DNA from: Plantago ovata
Lineage: Eukaryota; Streptophyta; Magnoliopsida; Lamiales; Plantaginaceae
DNA: 64,000 bases
Reading direction: 5' to 3'
Assembly: GCA_028274465.1 (NCBI GenBank)
Contig: CM051455.1
Location: forward strand, 43,107,129 to 43,171,128
Numbering within the stretch: the first letter of the stretch is position 1; each line of letters begins with the position of its first letter. Made by a program: the position numbers and the translations under genes. Below, piece by piece: positions 50,101 to 62,460 of the stretch. Under the pieces are notes generated by a model that was given only the letters and a program-made list of their open reading frames with translations, searched no databases and was not told the origin of the DNA.

Positions 50101-50694
50101 TTTCGTTTCGTTTCTTTCTCAAAATTAGATAAAGCTGGATATATACTTTGTTTCTGTATCTTATGAATGTTTGAGTTTTAGGTACATTAGCAATCTTATC
50201 ATGATTTATCCGTCCTAGGTTGGAGCTGAAGTTCGTGGTCGAGTAGATGCAGCATTCGATTCAGGCTACCTAATGACAGCTACTGTTAACGGAAAGGTCT
50301 TTAGAGGAGTTCTATTCTCACCGGTATACTCTCAACACATTTTAGCCACTGATCAATACCTTTTCCTCGATCACTAAATTTCTGACAATCGAACTTCACT
50401 TGTAAAATTCCAATCCAGGGACCTGATCTGATGCCAACCGAAGTTAGGCAACAACAGTCGCCTTTCACTCATCAGAGTTGCCCTAATCATGGAAATGCAA
50501 GGAAGAATCATTTCCATGCCGCATATCCAAGATATGCTCAGCAGCCGGTGAAGCTGATCGCTCCTTTATCCAGACAGAATCAGCCCCGAGTGCCTCAGGA
50601 TATCCGAACCTCTGTGCCTTTGGGCAGAGATTCGAAATTGAATAATGAACTACAAGGTGTGGTTTTAACTCTGGCGCCAGGAAGTGATCCTTAG
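47144..50694 (+). CDS. Kelch-repeat protein with long disordered C-terminus
   Basis: Nine exons: 47144-47281, 48031-48558, 48686-48751, 49028-49194, 49285-49405, 49500-49599, 49691-50064, 50219-50323, 50419-50694; 624 aa, all in phase. Residues about 25-330 carry about six kelch blades with FGG turns (GHSACYFNGFLYIFGG, DSHAAVLIGHRMYVFGG, ESHSANAINDEKLIVFGG, DSHSSVAMGNRLFVFGG, GHSTVSIGTKVYVFGG, FSHTATVTHLGITIFGG), forming one beta propeller. The remainder is Ser/Pro/His/Gln-rich, with a short ordered-looking patch (GAEVRGRVDAAFDSGYLMTA). Intron 3 uses a GC donor (AAG|GCAAGT at 48752), the others GT. Plant members of this type are annotated simply as galactose-oxidase/kelch proteins; the partner is unknown. 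The CT-rich leader before the ATG (about 46990-47060) is probably 5' UTR. Confidence 0.94.
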
Positions 50695-52129
50695 AAAGTT
50701 TCATGATTTTGTACATTTTATGTAGAATGGAAGTCACAATGAATTCCTGTCTGTAATCAGGTTCTTGAGAGTGCTTTACGTTTCGAGAGTGTATTTTCTT
50801 CAGCTTGTGCTCAATTTTGTATTCGGTTTCTTCAGAACAAAACTAATTTGTTAGGCTGTTCTTATGATGATCTCTGAGTGTTTATTCCAGGAAAAAAAAA
50901 AAAAAAAAGCAGAGTTCTGACTTCTCTTGGAAGTGTGTTGATGAACTAATGTGCATGGTTGAGTCAATAATTTTCCTATAAGTGCATCATTCGTCTTAAG
51001 TAAACACGTAAGTATATATTTGTTTCTTACGAAGTAAATGATAAATATTACATCAATTTTTTAAATGACAAATATTTACACTACTTTGTACGAATATTTT
51101 TTTTATGACAAATATTTACATGTGGGTTATGGGTGATGCAAACACTGAAATATTGAATTTGAATACTGCAACATCTAAGTGGACAGGTGAAAAGTAAATT
51201 GGGATGAGATAGGGTAGAAATAGAATTGAAACAAAGAGGGAATCGAGTGAAGATGATGACTGTAGGCAAGTCAAAAGCTAGTTGTAGTAGATTTAATTTC
51301 CGATGTGATATTTTTGCTGGTACACAGAGGGAGTAAAGATTTGGTGATTCATTTCCCTATAAAATAAAATAAAATAGATTAGTAAAAGACATAACGTCAA
51401 ATCAAATTGGGGGAAAGAAAAGGAAAAGCCAAGCAGAGCTCATCCCCCGTGTTGGCCGCGAGTATTTCTTCTTCTACCTGTTTGTGCAGCAAAAATATTG
51501 TATTGTATTCAAAAGAAAGAAAGTGAGTCAGAGTGGAGTCGTTTGTCAGACAGCCCATCCGATCACTCACTTATCACATCATCCCTTCTCATCATCTCTC
51601 AACCCACTCCAGACTACACACGCGACCATCTCCCTTCCCTTCCCATCGCATCAATCAATCACTTCTTTTTATAATACTACTAACCTAGTAATTGACATAT
51701 TACTCCCTCTCTCAGTACTTTTTAACAAAAGTAAATTTGATCTAATAGTCAAATAAAAACATCATCCAAATAAAAAAAAAACATGACTAGAACAGCTTAG
51801 TCAACCAATAAACTACTTGATGACTAATTGTGTGGGCGGGCTGACCCAACTCAAACGAACAGGCTGTGATGATGTCGACAGATAAGCTGCTAAAAGTAAA
51901 ACCCTGTTAACACCAACCCATAGCTCAACTAAATTCATACAACAATCCTGCTGCAAGTTAATGTCTTAACAGATCTAATTTACAGTTTACAAGCCATATG
52001 GAGAGAGTGTGAGAGAGCTATTACAACATTTCAGCAAACTTGTGTATCAACCAGTTTCACCACAGCCATTACAACAAGTCAGTTTGCAACTTCAGAAACT
52101 CTGGCATTCGAAAGGAGAGAACCGTAAAC
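50695..52129. other. Intergenic between kelch and PPR genes
   Basis: Contains an A18 run (about 50892) and two half ends of Stowaway type (GGGAGTAAAG at about 51330; TACTCCCTCTCTCAGTAC at about 51701). No gene recognised. Confidence 0.45.
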
Positions 52130-54615
52130 TTATGAGTCAAGATGACTGACTTTCTTCATCAGCTCAACGAACCTTTCAACTCTAGCCATATCATTATTTT
52201 CCTCAAAATGTTTCAGGAAAATCTCTTTAGTTTTTTGCTGCGGGAACCAATCGCCTTTTGTGCAAGTCCTGATTTCTCAATACCACTTTCCAAGTAATCC
52301 AGACCCAAATCTATCTGAGACTTTTTCACAAAAAGAGTTGCGAACAAGTCAATTGCCTTCAAATTGGGCTCAGCCGGTCTCTTGCTTACCTTTTCGTAAA
52401 AGTCAGTGGCCTCTCTGATCATATTTTGATCGAGGTAAAACTCCATGACCACATTGGGCAATTGAAAATCAAACTTCTCATGGTGTTTTTCCTTGCAGCT
52501 TTCCACCCACTTATCTTCCCACTCCTGATATATCTCCTCAAGCCTTGCTTTATCTCCCAGCTTAGATAAAGCCAAAAGCATCAACAGGTAGTTAGCGTTG
52601 CTCAGGTCCGACTTGGTTGACTTCAGAGATTCCCATGCGCGAACAACCCCAGATAAATCATTCATCTCAGAATACAACATCGAACGCATTCTGAAGGCTG
52701 TTACCGCCTCTCTGTAAGGTTCATTCTCAATGTTCTCCATCAATTCAAGGTAAGTTTTTGCCTTACCGTGCAACCCAGAATTAACGAACATAGCTGCCAT
52801 ATTCCCATACGTAGATGAACCACATTTAATGTTCTTGCTTTTCATTTTCTCCAGAACTTGTTCAGCAGCATCTAAGTTTCCCATAGCAGCATAGCTATTG
52901 ATCAATATATTCCAAGTATACTGGTCAGGATGAAAATCACTCCCCTCCATCTCTTCAACTAGAGAAGGAACCTTTTCAGGTTGTCTAATGCTAATATAGA
53001 GGGAAAGCATATTGTTATAGTTCCACGTTGACATGTAATTCAGCTCCTTGATTTTATCAAAGATCTCTAGAGCCTTATCAAGAACTTTCTCCCTGGAGTA
53101 ACAGCTAATTAGTGCTCCATAGGTTTTATTAGTCTTATCTGCATCACTGAGGCTATCGAAGTAGTTCTCAGCAGAGGCTAAACCAGCGGCCTTGTAAAGG
53201 AGGTCAATGATCATGGCTTGGTAAGCATTGGAAATCAATTTGCGGTTGTTGATTTCCAGCCAATCATAAAGCTGGTAATATCAATAAAACAGCAAAAAAA
53301 TTGAAAGTGAGATACCAGACAAAATATAGCTAGTCCCATATTATTGTGAAAGTTGCACTTGCACTACAAGGCAATTACAGCAGATCTCAGGTAAAAAAAT
53401 TCTATATATGAAAAGGAATATAACAGCACATTAAAGATTAATAAGCTGCGAGGGGAACACCCATACTCTGTCTATAGGTGAATACTGAAAATTTACAGAT
53501 CAGTTATAAATAATAAATTGTCAAAAATATAACATCCTTGAAGTGTTTCTGCAAAAGGCTTCGTGGGTAATAAAGGGGAAAAAAGACTGTTTTTACTATG
53601 GACTTATAAAACTTGAAGATTCTGCACTCCGACGCCCTTTTCAAAGATGTTGTCATGAGTATTAAGAAGTAAAAATCAAACCACAACTCCGTGGTTTAAC
53701 CCACACATCAATATAAGAGGAAATGAGCTCCCTCTTAATATCATCTCAGATAAAAAAGAAAAAGGTAAAGAGCCAATGAGCTAAATTTTCCTCTCTAATT
53801 TTAATACTATCTGATCAATCTTGCTAATGCAATCTGGCACATACGTGTCTGCTTTAATTAGCATTTGTTTTTTTTCTCTTCTCTTCTCTTATCGTATTGT
53901 TCATACTCATAGTTTCTTCTTTTGCTATCTTCTCGATTATATGATCTCATTATTTATAAGGCAGTTACACTCAACTACTCGTATTAATGCTAGTTATTGT
54001 TCACGCGATTAGAAACTTCAATATACAACTCAGAGTCTCAGTCTCTCAGACAATCCGTTAGGGAATCAATTGATTTTCGACGTTTTAGTGTTTTAGCCTC
54101 GCTGGCTCTCTTTCAAACTTAACACTGGTACTCCAACTACTGATTGAACAATCAACATTTGCAACAATCACTTATTCCTAAACAATAACAAATCAAGCTG
54201 TTCATTTCTACAAACACAAATGAACAAGACAGAAACGATACATAATCGAAATCTAAACCGTAGAATAGAGCTAAATAGGCAGAAACTATACATTTGATAA
54301 ATTGAAATGCAGGATTGAAACAGAGTGAAGAACCTGGATAGCAGCTTTGTAATTCTTCCGGTTTCGGAAATAATTGCCAAGGCCTCGAACGTCCTGTCTT
54401 TTTATGCCGTTTCCTTGATTGTTGTATTCGTTTAGAATGTCTGCTAGGTTACTCGACTTTTTGTGGCAGCTCAATTTCACTTTGAGAACGAGATTGTTCT
54501 TTTCTGAATACACAGGCGTAGCTGTTACGGCCGTAGAAATACAGCGAAGAGGAGGACGCCGAGATGATTTCTGGAGGAGAAGAAGACGGCTTACCAAGTT
54601 TGTCAGCGTCGCCAT
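52130..54615 (-). CDS. P-class PPR protein, mitochondrial type, copy A (frameshifted near the end)
   Basis: Exons 54334-54615 and 53271 downwards. Translation starts at MATLTNLVSRLLLLQKSS, an Arg-rich presequence with RCISTA typical of mitochondrial import; an upstream in-frame Met also exists. Exon 2 carries PPR helices (TYGALISCYSREKVLDKALE, YTWNILINSYAAMGNLDAA, STYGNMAAMFVNSGLHGKA). As written, the frame stops at 52213 (446 aa) after SRSKKLKRFS. Alignment with copy B shows that one base is missing in an A4 run just before the GDWFPQ motif (about 52255-52260). In the shifted frame the conserved tail (GDWFPQ, HFEENNDMA, ERFVELMKKV) resumes and ends at TAA 52130-52132, about 14 codons short of copy B. 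Predicted RNA-binding role in mitochondria. It is either degraded at the C-terminus or misread. Confidence 0.85.
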
Positions 54616-54966
54616 TTTCGATTTTGCAGAGAAATCAATGGAGGGGAGGGGAGAATTGCAATACGGTGTCGTTAGCTGGAAGACGATTGACAAATCTCTT
54701 GTTTTGAAATTGTGACTTAGATAATTGATTTCATTAGCAAATTTTGCCGGTAAAATTATTAGTTAAATTCAATTCATTTAATTCAAATAAGTTTAATTCA
54801 TTATTTCAATTTTATTTTTATTTATTTTTATGTTAAAAAAAATCAATTTAATTCATTAGTTTATACTATATTTTTTCCAGTAAAATCAACAAGATGGCAC
54901 AACTATTATTAATTATTAGGGTGTATTACGGATTAGATATAAAGTAAAATTGTAAAATATCATACT

Positions 54967-55188
54967 TACTCCGTCCTATAACAAAGGTTACACTTCATTT
55001 TGTTGATTTTTCGAGAGTTAATTTGATCTCGTATTAATCTCAAATTATACAATAAAAATAATTAAGAAATTTATATAATGAAAATATAAACATTTTAGTT
55101 CATGTGATTTGAGAACAATTTAGGGTCAAACTAACAAAAAAAAAAAAAAAGTAACAAAATGAAATGTGTTATGGGATTGAGGAAAGTA
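54967..55188. mobile_element. Stowaway MITE
   Basis: TA flanks. The left end CTCCGTCCTATAACAAAGG, then ACACTTCATTTTGTT, pairs with the right end AACAAAATGAAATGTGTTATGG...GGAAAG. About 218 bp, between the two PPR genes. Confidence 0.82.
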
Positions 55189-55459
55189 ATTTTAACGTCA
55201 TTGAACTAAATGGGTGAAATATAGTAGTTCATGTGAGTGTGTAATTTTAAAGAGGCCGAATAAAGTAAACCTACATGCGTCTCTCAATAATACGAATTTC
55301 AATGTAGATTACAAAATCAAAACATGAATTAAAATGCATAGCACAGAATTGCAACACTGCAGAGTTTAGGGCACTTTGTACCAAGTGTCAAACTTTCAGA
55401 GGATGTCACCAAACTTGTGGTGAATGAGTTTCACGAGTGACTACATGTTACTCTGCAGC

Positions 55460-57810
55460 TTAAGAAACTTCATCATTTGAAAGGAGAGAATCGTAAACGG
55501 AGGAGTCGAGATGATCCACTTTCTTCATCAGCTCAACGAACCTTTCAACGCTGGCCATATCTTTATTTTCCTCAAAATACTTCACAAAGTCCTCTACAGT
55601 TTTCTTCTGGGGGAACCAATCACCTCTCACGACTCCTGCTTTCTCAATGCCCGTTTCCAAGTAATCCAGGGCCAAATCTATCTCTGTTTTTCTCACAAAA
55701 AGAGTTGCGAACAAGTCTAGTGCCCTCAAATTGGGCTCGGTTGATAACTTGCTCACCTTTTCATAAAAGTCAGTCGCATCTCTGATCATATTCTGATCAA
55801 GGTAAAATTCCAAGACCACATTTGGTAATCTAAAATCAAACTTCTCATGGTATGTTTCTTTGCAGCTTTCCACCCACTTTTCTTCCCACTCCTGATATAT
55901 CTCCTCAAGGATTGCTTTATCTCCCAGCTTAGATAAAGCCAAAAGCATCCTAAGGTAGCTACTGTTACTGGGTTTAGAATTTGCCAACTTCAGAGCTTCC
56001 CATGCACGAATAACCCCTGATAAGTCATTCATCTCAGAATACAACTTTGAAAGCGTTCTAAAGGCTTCCACCACCTCTCTGTAACGTTCATTTTTTGTTT
56101 TCTCCATCAACTCAAGGAAAGCTTTTGCCCTTTCATTCAGCCCAGCATTAACACATATAGTTGCCAGATTCCCATATGTAAACGAATTACATTTAACGTA
56201 TTTGCTTTTCATTTTCTCCAGAACTCCTTCAGCAGCATCTATGTTTCCCATAGCAGCATAGCTATTAATCAACAAATTCCAAGTATGCATGTCCGCACCA
56301 AAACCTTTCTCCTCCATCTCTTCAACTAGAGATGGAACCTTTTCAGGTTGTCCTATGTTCATATAGAGGGAAAGCATGTTGTTATAGTTCAACGTTGACA
56401 TACAATTCAACTTATTGATATTATCAAAGGTCTCCAGAGCCTTATCAAGAACTTTCGCTTTGCAATAACAGCTAAGAAGTGCTCCATAAGTTTTATTAGT
56501 CTTATCTGAAGCTTTGAGGCTATTGAAGTAGTGTTCAGCAGAGGCTAAACCCGAAACATTGCAGAGGAGGACAATGCGAATGGCATGGTCAGCATTAGAA
56601 ATCATTTCTTGTTTGTTCATTTCAAGCCAATCATAAAGCTGTTACCACCAATAAAACAGAAAAAAAAGAAGTCAAATGTGATCTATCAGAGAACATGCAG
56701 CTAGGCCATATTAATGAAATTTGCTCCCCTGAAGCGGTTAGAGCAGGTCTCAGGTAAATCATTTAACATACATAACACCAAATTAAAGATTTATATAAAG
56801 TAAACACATACACATTGTCTATGGGTGGAAATTTATAGGCCAGTCTGGATAACTGATAACATAATGTACTACTACAATATATAACATCCTAGACATGCTT
56901 CTACAGAAGATTGTTTTGCCATCCTTTTTAAAGGCTGTTTTGACGAGCTTGCTTTTGCAAAGATAAAAGTTAAGAAGCAATGATTGAAATACAACACTTT
57001 GGTTCATGCCCTACGATACACCAGACACTAGCCTTTACTAACAAGAGGCAATGACCTTAGTTTTCCTCTTCTAATTTCTAATTTACATCATACTATATGA
57101 TAATACATTCAATATTGGTCAGTAAAATCTACTACCTAGACTGATTTTCTTTCATTTTCAATTTCTCTTCTCTTTCGTTTTTTTCCTTCTCCTTATTTCA
57201 ATTATATGTCAGAATAACTTGCAATCGTCTACGCTCGGTCTGTATACGGTATACCTACAGGTTAGGGGAATGCTGAAATGCTAAACCAGTTAACCTTCTA
57301 TCGATTACCACTTTATCTTCGGTCTCACTCAAAAGGATGCCCAAAGTACATAAACAATGGTATATGAATTTTCATTTCTACAAACAGATTAACAGAAAAC
57401 TGAGCTCAAATACAAACATTGCATAATCATAGAAGCCACAGAAAGATGCATAACTTGCACATTTGCCTAAATTGTTTTTTAAAGAAAACGAAAGGCAGTA
57501 GGATTGGAACAGAGAGACGAACCTGGACGGCAGCTTTGAAATTCTTCCGATTTCTGAAATAACCGCTAAGGAGTATAAAATCATTTCGTTTTATGCCGCT
57601 TCCTTGATTGTTGTATTCGTTTAGAATGTCTGTGATGTTCGAATCGTCGTACGCGCTCGATCTCACTTTGAAAAGTAGATCGCTCCGGTTATTCTTAGGA
57701 TGTGAACTTACTCGAGTGCCGGCTACCGCCGTAGAGAAACATCGGAGAGGAGATGAAGATGATTTCTGGAGCAGAAGAAGACGGCTTACGATTTTTTTCA
57801 TCGTCGCCAT
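55460..57810 (-). CDS. P-class PPR protein, mitochondrial type, copy B
   Basis: Exons 57523-57810 and 55460-56638 give 488 aa in one intact frame. The presequence MATMKKIVSRLLLLQKSSSS...RCFSTAV is basic and acid-free, as for mitochondrial import. The repeats match copy A almost block by block (TYGALLSCYCKAKVLDKALE, HTWNLLINSYAAMGNIDAA, FTYGNLATICVNAGLNERA), and the shared C-terminal motif is ERFVELMKKVDHLDSSVYDS. The intron sits at the same codon boundary (after AAVQ; AAIQ in copy A), proving tandem duplication. It resembles the short P-class mitochondrial PPR family with two exons known from Arabidopsis. The target RNA cannot be predicted. Confidence 0.95.
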
Positions 57811-58194
57811 TTTCGCCTTTTAGGTTTTTGCAGAGAAATCTGAATTTTGATTTGGTTCAAGGTTTTAAGCAAGGGTTTTGCAATACGATGTCGTTCTTAA
57901 CTCTCAAGTGTCCATTCTAATTTTAACGCCATTCAATATTTAATTAGTTAGAATAATCTTGGGCTTGAATATTGTTTGTAGAACTGTTACAGCATGTGTA
58001 CTTGATTTTCTGAATAACAGAAACCTTGATCCTAAATTTAATTTTATGCATGTTGTGCTCACGTAAGTGTAAAACACTACAGAAAGTCACCCAGTTCAGA
58101 CCAATAATAATTATGAGTAATGTCATCTTTAAAATTTCTGCAAAAGCAATTATTAACCGGCTTAAACACCACATGAATACCATCATAAATTAAA

Positions 58195-58395
58195 CCCAAT
58201 CAGTGTTCTTGTAGCTCATGAAGTGAATCATTTTTGGCTTTAAAACTTGACATGACTAAAGCTTATGATAGAGCGGAGTGGAATTTCTTGCAAAGAGTGA
58301 GTGTCTAGGCTTTGAGAATCACTTCATTGCTCTCATTATGCTTAGTGTACGTACGGTCTCTTATTCTATTCTTATTAATGGAGATCAGCTTGACC
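58195..58395 (+). mobile_element. LINE reverse transcriptase fragment
   Basis: VLVAHEVNHF, then (after an apparent internal deletion) LKLDMTKAYDRAEWNFL, ENHFIALIMLSVRTVSYS and ILING: the RT palm of a plant LINE. There is no 3' end or A tail; it stops abruptly where serpin sequence begins. Confidence 0.85.
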
Positions 58396-59020
58396 TAATT
58401 CAACATGTTTCTCTTAGATGGCAACAGAATTCAGGCACCTTTCATCACGAGCTTCGAGGACCAACAGATAGGTGTTTATGACGATTTCAAAGTTTTTGAG
58501 ATTGCCATATAGAAGGGATCAGGATGAGTGTCAATTATCAATGTACTTTTAATTACCTCCCTGATGCGAAAAATGGACTTCCACGTTTGGTTCACAACGT
58601 TGGCTCCGAACCTGGATTCATAGAGAACATCATCCCGAATTCCTCTCTGAGCGTTAGTCAATTCCGATTTCCAAAGTTCAAAATCCATTTTGGTTTTGAC
58701 GCCCCAGGAGTTCTCATGGGTTTGGGATCGGAGTCAATCTTTGGTAGCAATCTCAGTGAGATTGCAAAACCTGTTCCTAATGACCAAGGTCTTTATGTTG
58801 CGAAGATCCATAAGGCGTTTATTGAGGTTAATCAGGAAGGTACATAAGTTGCAGATGTTACGTTAGCAACCATGTTTCTTACATGTTGCTCCGAGTTGAC
58901 CCAGAGGGTGCAGTTGGTAGACTTTGTGGCAGACCATCCGTTTCTGTTTTTATAAGAAAAGGTCAGACAGGGACCGTGTTGTTCGTTGGTCAAGAGGTGA
59001 ACCCTCTTGATGATTGATAA
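58396..59020 (+). pseudogene. Serpin 3' half, broken
   Basis: The reading starts at FNMFLLDGNRIQAPFITSF and continues through QQIGVYDDFKVF, an in-frame stop and shift, then FNYLPDAKNGLPRL, VGSEPGF, FRFPKFKIHFGF, LYVAKIHKAFIEVNQEGT, a second stop in the reactive-loop hinge (normally EEGTEAAA), then VADVTLATMFL and DFVADHPFLFL, a one-base frame shift, and GQTGTVLFVGQEVNP. Fold elements are in the right order and spacing for a plant serpin exon 2. The N-terminal half is missing; the upstream sequence is the LINE fragment. It is non-functional. The intact serpin at 63448 is on the same strand. Confidence 0.92.
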
Positions 59021-59116
59021 GTTCAGTTCGCGATGCAAATTTATATCTTATCCTCTTCTTAGTTCTTATTGATTGTTCTTTGCTTTACGAAGACACACTA
59101 CAAGAAAAACAAGATT

Positions 59117-59440
59117 TAGCGACAGATACCATCCGTCGCTATATGTGAGCGACCCGTCGCTAAATGCCATTAGCGACGGAAAGCCCGTCGCTAAATAGGA
59201 CGTCACGAAAAGTGGCGTCGCCAATGAAATAAGCGACGAATCACTTTATCCGTCGCTGTTTTTAACGACGGATTATACGATCCGTCGCAACCTTCATCGT
59301 TGACCAAAGTTGAGATGGATAATTGGTCCGTCCCTACAATATGGCGACGGATGAAATTATCCGTCGCTATATTGCTGGAACACGTGTCAGGTGCTGGGTA
59401 GACGAGAGTTGGCGGCAGATGGTTTAATCCGTCGCTAATT
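59117..59440. repeat. CACTA left subterminal repeats
   Basis: About a dozen TTAGCGACGG / CCGTCGCTAA words in both orientations. The right side (62461-62755) mirrors it. Confidence 0.9.
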
Positions 59441-59752
59441 GGTCTGAAATATTTTTTTTATTTGTTTTTTTTTTTTTTTTTTTTTTTTTTGTAGTTGTAC
59501 ACCGCAAATACGTAAACATTTTCGTAACTAAACATTATATACAAAAAAAATTTGTTCTAAGCATTAATAAAATGAATGTACTAATTGTCCTAAGCAAAGG
59601 AACATGAAAAAAAATTGTTCGAAATAGAAAAAAATTATTCGAAAAATAAAAAAAGAGTACTACTGCTGAGATCCTGGGGGGACATTAGGGGGGGCATCGG
59701 CATCATCGAACATGAAGAAGTCGGGAGGTGGCACTCCACCGGGGGGGGCATA

Positions 59753-61441
59753 CTACGCCATGATCCACTTGATGGATCTCTTGAATCCATGCCTCAACTT
59801 CGTCTGCTCTGCCCTCAACCGAGCATTGTCCTGGGCATGCTGCTGGACAGTCGCCTTCAACTGCTGCTGCTCCTGGAGGAACTCGGGAGGCACATCGGCT
59901 TGTCCCCTTCGGCGCTTGGAGGAGCTGGAGGAGGAGTCACCCTTGTTCACCATCTCCGCTATCGCCTGCGAGAGGTTGCCCATGCCGAAGACACGTCCCT
60001 TATCATCGAGACTCACGATCTCAAGATAGATGGCGTTCTCCTCCTCGACCGTGAGATCAAGGTTCTCAGTCCTGGCCAGGAACTCCGCCTGAAAATTTAA
60101 ACAAACAATTAATGATTTAATTAGTACGTTATTCATCGAAGAATCAAATGTTCAACAAGAAGTTGAGGATCGAAAAAATATAAAACATACCGCGATTGTT
60201 TTGGCCCTATCAGACTGGAAGGTCATCTTGCCATCCTTATCCAGCTCCCCGTGAGCCTCACAGACGTGATCCCACATGGTCTGCTCCCTCCCCTCCGATA
60301 TCTTCATCAAATATATATATAAATTAATAAAATAATGATTGAATTGAAATAAGACTTAAGAAAGAAAAAGAAACTATAACAAAGTACGTGACTTACCGCG
60401 TCCATGTGGCGCGCCAACTGGAATTTCGAACCCAGCCGATGCTTCACCGAGCCTGTCCCATCCGGTGGATTATGGGCCCGGTTCTCCCTGTTCTGGTCCG
60501 ACAGCTTCTGGGCTTGAAGGTTCTCCGTCCAATACTGCTTCCACAGGGGCCACTCCTCCTCCCCAATCCACCCCGGCTTCTTCCCCGATGCCTTGATCTT
60601 GGCGACCTTCTTCCGGAAGGCTTCGGAGCCTTCATGTTCGAAGGCATACCACAGATCCGACTTGAACTTGTTGGGGAGGAAGAACTTCTCCTACATTTCA
60701 GAAAGTATACAAAATTCAGACTAACATATATATGACACGGTGACTAACATATCACCCAAACAATTGCACATTGTCCTATTTCAACTAACACACGGTGACT
60801 AACATATCACCCAAGTAAAGAAAGATTAAACCATAAGAGAAGAAGAAAGATTACTAACCTCCAGAGCATTCCAAATCTCCGCCTTCCGCTCCGGAGTGAA
60901 AGTATGCCACTGGGCTCCAAGTGGTGGGAGATCCACTTTCTTCGTGGTTTCTTTGCTGATGAACTTTGTAGCCTCCCTCGGCATCATCCTGTTGCAATAA
61001 CATACACAAATTAATCCAACTAAATAAAACATACAATACCAAACACACAAATTAATCCAACTAAATAAAACATACAATACCAAACCCACAAATTAATCCA
61101 ACTAAATAAAACATACAATACCAAACCCACAAATTAATCCAACTAAATAACTTACACATGCCCAGGCATGGGCCAGACGACGAGCTTGCCATTCACCCGC
61201 TCACCCGTCCTGTACACCTCCCCCCTTACCCATCATCCGGCAGGTTAGCAAACACGTATGGGCCAGTAGACCCTGCACTGCTGCTAGAACGGGGGCCAGG
61301 GGACTGGGTCTCACTGACATGAGTCACCGAGGTCCCCCCCGACTCCGGCTGACTACTAGGGGTGCGGAATGGTGATTCTGGCTCGACGTAGCTACGGCTG
61401 CTGGCCGCCAACAGCTTCCCCGGTTTCTTTGGCCTCGGCAT
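59753..61441 (-). CDS. CACTA TnpA-like protein (Transposase_24, Ptta/En/Spm)
   Basis: Minus-strand exons 61156-61441, 60859-60988, 60397-60690, 60191-60301 and 59753-60088. The order is a Ser/Pro-rich N-terminus (MPRPKKPGKLL), RVNGKLVVWPMPGHV, ETTKKVDLPPLGAQW, the domain core KFFLPNKFKSDLWYAF, WTENLQAQKLSDQNRENRA, GSVKHRLGSKF, and EGREQTMWDHVCEAHGE, then an acidic and Gln-rich coiled-coil-like tail (FLQEQQQLKATVQQHAQD). This is the Ptta/En/Spm plant transposase domain, which binds the subterminal repeats rather than cutting DNA. The first exon is out of frame by one base near a G3-TAA-G6 stretch (61219-61232), so as given it stops after ANLPDDG. The remaining junctions are in phase. Confidence 0.88.
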
Positions 61442-62460
61442 GATCTGCACGTTTAAGAACAACCGTAAGAAACAATAAATGGACTTTGAGTATACACTGA
61501 TAAGAAACGACACTGGATTTTATGCTTTACTTTATGCTGTAAACTTATGATTTACAAATCCAAATGAAGCTGCAAAATGCATATGTGAAAGACCAAAAAA
61601 TGCAAGGATACATAGCCTACATTTAAAAATCTAATTTAATACAAAATTTGATCTAATTAATCTAATTTAATCCATCATTTTAATGTAAACCAGTACTACC
61701 AATTCTACTACTATTTCCAACATAGCACAAGTAAAAACAAAATTTTAAGCCTTAAAGCTCAAAATCTAACATTTATCCTCGATAGTTCCATAAGTCTAAG
61801 TTTACACTACTACTAATGGAGCATTTTGCAGCCTAAAACATCCCCAAATCAAGCTATTAATTTAAATATGCAACATTAATAGAATTAATTAAAAATTAAC
61901 TAAAAATTATGCAATCAAGTCATGGTTCAGAGCATATCATTCTCAAAATAAATCCAGTAAAAACAAAATCTTAAGCCCTACAACTTAATTCGAAAACAAG
62001 CTAACCTTGTTCAATTCGAATAGTACCACATTGTTCTAATTTCATCATTTTAATTCGAAAATAAGCTAACCTTGTTCTTAACCTAAATGGGACAATAACA
62101 TTGAGAAATTAAACAAAACTGGAAAAAAATTAAATTGGAGAAATTAGGGTTACTAACCTATATCAAATGAAGATGAGAAAGGGAGGGATGAACTCCGGCA
62201 GGGACGACGGCGCGGTGGTGGTACGGCAGCGGCAGCAAAGCAGAAGTGGTGGTGGTGATTCTAGTGTGGTGGTGGCACGCCAATTGGAAGGAAGGAGTGG
62301 TGGTAGTGACGTCGATAGAAGGATGTCGTGCGGTGGTGGTGGCACGCAGGCGGTGTGGTGGTGGTCGATCGATGAGGGGAGGCAGTTGAGAGGTTGAGAG
62401 AGTTAGGGATTGAAATCGAAATGGGGAAGAAAGGGGGAAATCGCGGTCTGTATATAATTG
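61442..62460 (-). other. CACTA 5' untranslated region
   Basis: Non-coding, AT-rich to about 62150, then a GGTGGT/ACCACC-rich block (62200-62400) whose frames look incidental. Probably leader and promoter of the TnpA-like gene. Confidence 0.5.
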
